Assembly: GCA_023387245.1 (NCBI GenBank)
Contig: JAEWIH010000118.1
Span: 1-15,941, forward strand
Reading direction: 5' to 3'
Source: Bacillota bacterium
GTDB lineage: Bacteria; Bacillota_I; Bacilli_A; Erysipelotrichales; Erysipelotrichaceae
Length of the DNA stretch: 15,941 nucleotides
Positions 13,014-15,941 of the stretch are shown piece by piece. A program made the translations under genes and the position numbers. Numbering within the stretch: position 1 is the first letter of the stretch; every line of letters starts with the position of its first letter. Under the pieces are notes generated by a model, which saw nothing but the letters and a program-made list of their open reading frames with translations, searched no databases and was not told where the DNA came from.

Positions 13014-13565
13014 ATGTTACATAAAGATGTTGATAAAGTAATTGTTAGTCATGAACAAATTGTTGATCGTTGTAAGGAATTGGCAATTGAAATTAAAAAA
13101 TATTATGAGAATAAAAAGACGCCGATTTTAGTGGCTTTATTAAAGGGTTCTGTGCCTTTTTTGGCTGAGTTGATGAGGCATATTGAGCTAGATGTTGAAA
13201 TCGATTTTATGGATGTATCTTCATATGATGGCACGGAGTCAATTGGTGATGTGCGAATTTTAAAAGATTTAGATCGTTCGATTAAGGATGAAAATATTTT
13301 ATTGGTTGAAGATATTGTTGATACGGGTAGAACAGTTTTAGAAGTTACTAAAATGTTATATAATAAAAAGGCTAGTGATGTTAGAGTAGTTACTATGCTA
13401 GATAAGCCTTCGCGGCGAGTTGTTGATGTGAAGGCTGATTTTATTGGGTTTGAAATTCCGAATGAGTTTGTTATTGGTTTTGGTCTAGATTATAATGAGA
13501 AATATCGTAATTTAGGATTTGTTGGTGTTTTGAAAAAGAGTGTATATAGTCAAAAGGAGGATTAA
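13014..13565 (+). CDS. hprT: Hypoxanthine(-guanine) phosphoribosyltransferase
   Basis: A 183-residue purine salvage enzyme making IMP or GMP from the base and PRPP; in Bacillus HprT also binds and helps regulate FtsH. Motifs: [15 protein letters not shown] (39-53), the mobile loop FMDVSSYDG (65-73), the PRPP loop [13 protein letters not shown] (96-108) and the base-binding [25 protein letters not shown] region. AAAGAGGT precedes ATG 13014 by a normal distance. The stop shares one base with the ftsH ATG (TAATG). Confidence 0.96.
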   Translation: MLHKDVDKVIVSHEQIVDRCKELAIEIKKYYENKKTPILVALLKGSVPFLAELMRHIELDVEIDFMDVSSYDGTESIGDVRILKDLDRSIKDENILLVEDIVDTGRTVLEVTKMLYNKKASDVRVVTMLDKPSRRVVDVKADFIGFEIPNEFVIGFGLDYNEKYRNLGFVGVLKKSVYSQKED

Positions 13566-15424
13566 TGAAAAGAAATAGATGGATAAATTTACTTCCTTAT
13601 TTAATAATTATAATTATATTTATTGCTTTAAATTCGTTTGCTTTTAATGGTGGTAGTACTAATTTAAATTATGAACAGTTTAAAGTTTTGGTTAATGATG
13701 CTAAAGATAAGAAAGTAATATTTAATGAGGTTAGTATTAATGTTTCTGAGTTAGTTATTGATATTAATGGTCGTTATACAACTGTTAATAATAATCAAAG
13801 CGAGTCGTTTAAAACTCGGATTATAAATTCACAAGAAACGGCTGAGTTTGTTAATGCTAATTTGGCTAATTATATTCGTGATCCTTATGCGAATAAGGAT
13901 TTGATTAATATTGCGATGTCGATTGTTCCATATTTGATTATGGGTGGTTTTATTGTCTTTATGTTGTCGCGTATGGGGGGTGCTAATTCTAAGGCCTTTG
14001 ATTTTTCTCGTTCTACTGCTCGTTTAGAGAGTAATGTTAAGATCCGCTTTAAGGATGTTGCGGGTGTTGAGGAAGAGAAAGAGGAAATGAAGGAATTAAT
14101 TGACTATTTGCGTAATCCTAAGCGTTATGACAAAATGGGGGCTAGAATTCCTAAGGGTGTGTTGTTAGTTGGTCCTCCGGGTACTGGTAAGACATTGTTG
14201 GCTAAGGCGGTTGCTGGTGAGGCTGATGTTCCTTTCTATTCGATTTCTGGTTCAGATTTCGTTGAGATGTTTGTTGGTGTTGGGGCTTCTCGGGTTCGTG
14301 ATTTGTTTAAGGTTGCTAAAAAGACTGCTCCTAGTATTATTTTTATTGATGAAATTGATGCTGTTGGTCGTCAGCGTGGTGCTGGTTTAGGGGGTGGTCA
14401 TGATGAGCGTGAACAAACTTTGAATCAAATGCTGGTTGAGATGGATGGTGTTAGTGATAATGCGGGTATTTTGATTATTGCTGCTACGAATCGGGGAGAT
14501 ATTTTAGATCCGGCTTTACTAAGACCAGGACGATTTGATCGTTCTATTCAAGTTCCTTTGCCTGATAAAAAGGGACGTCAAGAAATTTTGGCGGTGCATG
14601 CTCGTAATAAAACGTTGGATCCTACGGTTTCTTTAGAGTTTTTGGCATCTAGAACACCGGGATTTTCGGGTGCTGATTTAGAGAATGTGTTGAATGAGGC
14701 GGCTATTTTGGCTGTGCGTGAGCGTAAGGATGTAATTGAAATGCATCATTTAGATGAGGCTATTGATCGGGTGATGGCTGGTCCTGCTAAGAAATCACGT
14801 AAATATTCTGAGAAGGAAAAGAAATTGGTTGCTTATCATGAGACAGGGCATACTATTATTGGTTTAAAATTAAGTTCGGCTTCTGAGGTTCAAAAAGTTA
14901 CGATTATTCCTCGTGGTGATGCGGGTGGTTATAATTTGATGACTCCTAGGGAGGAGACTTATTATCAGACTAAGTCCGATTTAATTGGTATGATTACTGG
15001 TTTATTGGGTGGTCGTGTGGCTGAGGAAATTGTGTTTGGTGAGATTTCTACTGGTGCTTATAATGATATTGAACGGGCGACTAAGATTGCTAGAAATATG
15101 GTTATGAGTTATGGTATGTCTAGTTTGGGTACGATTCAGTATGAACAGGCTAATCATAGCGTATTTTTAGGTCGTGATTATAATCAGTCTAATAGTTATT
15201 CTTCGGAGATTGCTTATGAGATTGATAAAGAGGTTCGTAAAATTATTGATGAGGCTTATGGTCATGCTCGAGATATTATTTTAGAAAATCGCGATTTGAT
15301 GGATAGAATTGCTAATGCGTTGCTTGAGTATGAAACATTGACTAAGGAACAAATATTGGCTTTGGAGAAAGGTGAGGATATTGTTGTTGATCAACAACAG
15401 GCTCATCGTCCTAGTAATGATTAA
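13565..15424 (+). CDS. ftsH: ATP-dependent membrane zinc metalloprotease FtsH
   Basis: A 619-residue AAA+ protease that extracts and degrades membrane and regulatory proteins. Domains in order: membrane segment ~8-28, extracytoplasmic domain to ~112, second segment ~117-135, AAA+ module with Walker A GPPGTGKT (203-210), Walker B IIFIDEID (258-265) and the arginine-finger region [12 protein letters not shown] (315-326), then the protease domain. The zinc motif is HETGH (425-429) where HEAGH is most common; the third ligand is Asp501 in [11 protein letters not shown]. The C-terminal tail is polar. AAGGAGG-type SD (13554-13559) ahead of ATG 13565; one-base overlap with hprT. A terminator begins at its stop. 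Confidence 0.98.
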   Translation: MKRNRWINLLPYLIIIIIFIALNSFAFNGGSTNLNYEQFKVLVNDAKDKKVIFNEVSINVSELVIDINGRYTTVNNNQSESFKTRIINSQETAEFVNANLANYIRDPYANKDLINIAMSIVPYLIMGGFIVFMLSRMGGANSKAFDFSRSTARLESNVKIRFKDVAGVEEEKEEMKELIDYLRNPKRYDKMGARIPKGVLLVGPPGTGKTLLAKAVAGEADVPFYSISGSDFVEMFVGVGASRVRDLFKVAKKTAPSIIFIDEIDAVGRQRGAGLGGGHDEREQTLNQMLVEMDGVSDNAGILIIAATNRGDILDPALLRPGRFDRSIQVPLPDKKGRQEILAVHARNKTLDPTVSLEFLASRTPGFSGADLENVLNEAAILAVRERKDVIEMHHLDEAIDRVMAGPAKKSRKYSEKEKKLVAYHETGHTIIGLKLSSASEVQKVTIIPRGDAGGYNLMTPREETYYQTKSDLIGMITGLLGGRVAEEIVFGEISTGAYNDIERATKIARNMVMSYGMSSLGTIQYEQANHSVFLGRDYNQSNSYSSEIAYEIDKEVRKIIDEAYGHARDIILENRDLMDRIANALLEYETLTKEQILALEKGEDIVVDQQQAHRPSND

Positions 15425-15448
15425 AAACACCTTTAGAGGTGTTTTTTT
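15423..15448 (+). terminator. Terminator between ftsH and hslO
   Basis: CACCT (15428-15432) pairs with AGGTG (15437-15441) around TTAG, with five A before and seven T after, extending the stem. It begins at the ftsH stop codon. The next gene starts only 15 nt beyond it. Confidence 0.85.
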
Positions 15449-15463
15449 AAGGAGAGGGTTAAA

Positions 15464-15941
15464 ATGAGTAATAAGGTTATAAATTGTGTTTGTCATGATG
15501 GTAGAATTCGGGTTGTTGCTTGTGATATTACTGAATTGTTAAAAGAAGTGGTGGCTAGTGGTCAGATTTTGGCTACGTCTGCTTGTGCTTTGGGCCGAAG
15601 TTTGGCGGTTACTGCTATGCTTGGTGCGATGTTGAAGGATGTTAATGATCAGTTGGAGATTAGGGTAAAGGGTGATGGTCCGATTGGCTTGATTAAGTGT
15701 CATGTTGATGGAATGTTAAAAATTCGGGGGTTTGTTGAGAATCCTGATGTGGTTTTGATTAATGAGTTGACTCATAAAATGGATGTTGGTAAGGGAGTTG
15801 GTAAGGGTTATTTGGAGGTCATTAGAAAGTTGGCTAATGGTCAACATTTTACTTCTACTCTAGATTTGGTTAGTGGCGAAATTGGTGATGATTTTGCTAG
15901 TTATTTTTTACATAGTGAACAAATACCGAGTGCGGTTATTG
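15464..15941 (+). CDS. hslO: Hsp33 redox-regulated chaperone (C-terminus beyond window)
   Basis: The first 159 codons of Hsp33, a holdase activated by oxidation of a C-terminal zinc-bound cysteine cluster. Visible: DGRIRVVACDITEL, ATSACALGRSLAVTAML, IRVKGDGPIGLI and SGEIGDDFASYFLHSEQIPSAVI, all typical of the N-terminal core. The redox switch CxC...CxxC lies outside the window and cannot be checked. AAGGAG (15449-15454) is 9 nt from ATG 15464. No promoter fits in the 39 nt after ftsH, so transcription probably depends on readthrough of the terminator there, or on a start inside ftsH. Confidence 0.93.
   Translation, partial: MSNKVINCVCHDGRIRVVACDITELLKEVVASGQILATSACALGRSLAVTAMLGAMLKDVNDQLEIRVKGDGPIGLIKCHVDGMLKIRGFVENPDVVLINELTHKMDVGKGVGKGYLEVIRKLANGQHFTSTLDLVSGEIGDDFASYFLHSEQIPSAVI

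Noticed and set aside
14169..14390. Leu/Val-rich + strand frame inside ftsH
   Set aside because: Out-of-frame reading of the AAA+ module.
15281..15496. Minus-strand frame across the ftsH end
   Set aside because: Runs through a clear + strand terminator and the hslO RBS.
1..15941. CRISPR array, tRNA or rRNA genes
   Set aside because: No regularly spaced repeats and no cloverleaf-like or rRNA sequence seen in the intergenic stretches; the only rRNA-like string is the short L1-site mimic at 473-504.
1..15941. Mycoplasma-type code (TGA read as Trp)
   Set aside because: Trp is TGG throughout, and TGA terminates four frames at sensible protein ends.

Overview
The window reads as chromosomal DNA from an AT-rich, low-GC Bacillota (Firmicutes) bacterium. 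Strong AGGAGG-type ribosome binding sites, a housekeeping order resembling Bacillus (tsaC-glyA-upp; a DUF1146 gene before an mbl-like gene; tilS-hprT-ftsH-hslO) and a comFA-comFC pair support this. An L11 variant, an IS3-type transposase start and a PemK-like protein look, from memory, like Erysipelotrichia-type lineages; that placement is inference. TGA is used as a stop (four genes) and Trp is TGG, so the code is standard. All intact genes are on the + strand; only the truncated transposase at the left edge is on the - strand.

Layout. 1-304: IS3-family debris, two OrfA N-termini pointing away from each other around an IS-end-like sequence, then a long imperfect inverted repeat. 305-1700: promoter, an L1-binding leader hairpin that mimics 23S rRNA, rplK, rplA and a strong terminator; secE-nusG and rplJ-rplL, the usual neighbours, are not seen. 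1701-5046: an accessory cassette with its own promoter and a dyad just upstream, an unrecognised Sec-secreted protein, a weak attenuator-like terminator, an unusual structured translation start, two membrane proteins, two BcrA/LanF-like ABC ATPases, a possible tiny membrane peptide and a terminator. 5050-6773: comFA and comFC (DNA uptake), overlapping by 49 nt. 6793-7077: a monocistronic cold-shock protein gene with a cre-like site in its promoter. 7108-10154: a tightly packed operon tsaC-glyA-upp-NUDIX-DUF1146. 10179-11263: mbl-like gene with its own promoter and terminator. 11311-15941: PemK/MazF-like protein, tilS, hprT, ftsH, a terminator, and hslO cut by the right edge.

How it works together. 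Most of the window is core biology: ribosomal proteins under translational feedback by L1, tRNA modification (TsaC, TilS), one-carbon and nucleotide salvage metabolism (GlyA, Upp, HprT), wall-elongation scaffold (Mbl), membrane proteolysis (FtsH) and redox chaperone (HslO). The part most likely to be new is the 1.7-5.0 kb cassette. It has the architecture of a secreted antibacterial protein plus an ABC self-protection pump, but the secreted protein belongs to no family I recognise and there are two different ATPases and two different membrane subunits. Other points worth attention are a shortened L11 proline-rich loop (thiopeptide site), several genes whose -10 box sits so close to the start codon that the mRNA may be leaderless, and a PemK-like protein lacking an obvious antitoxin and the usual catalytic arginine.
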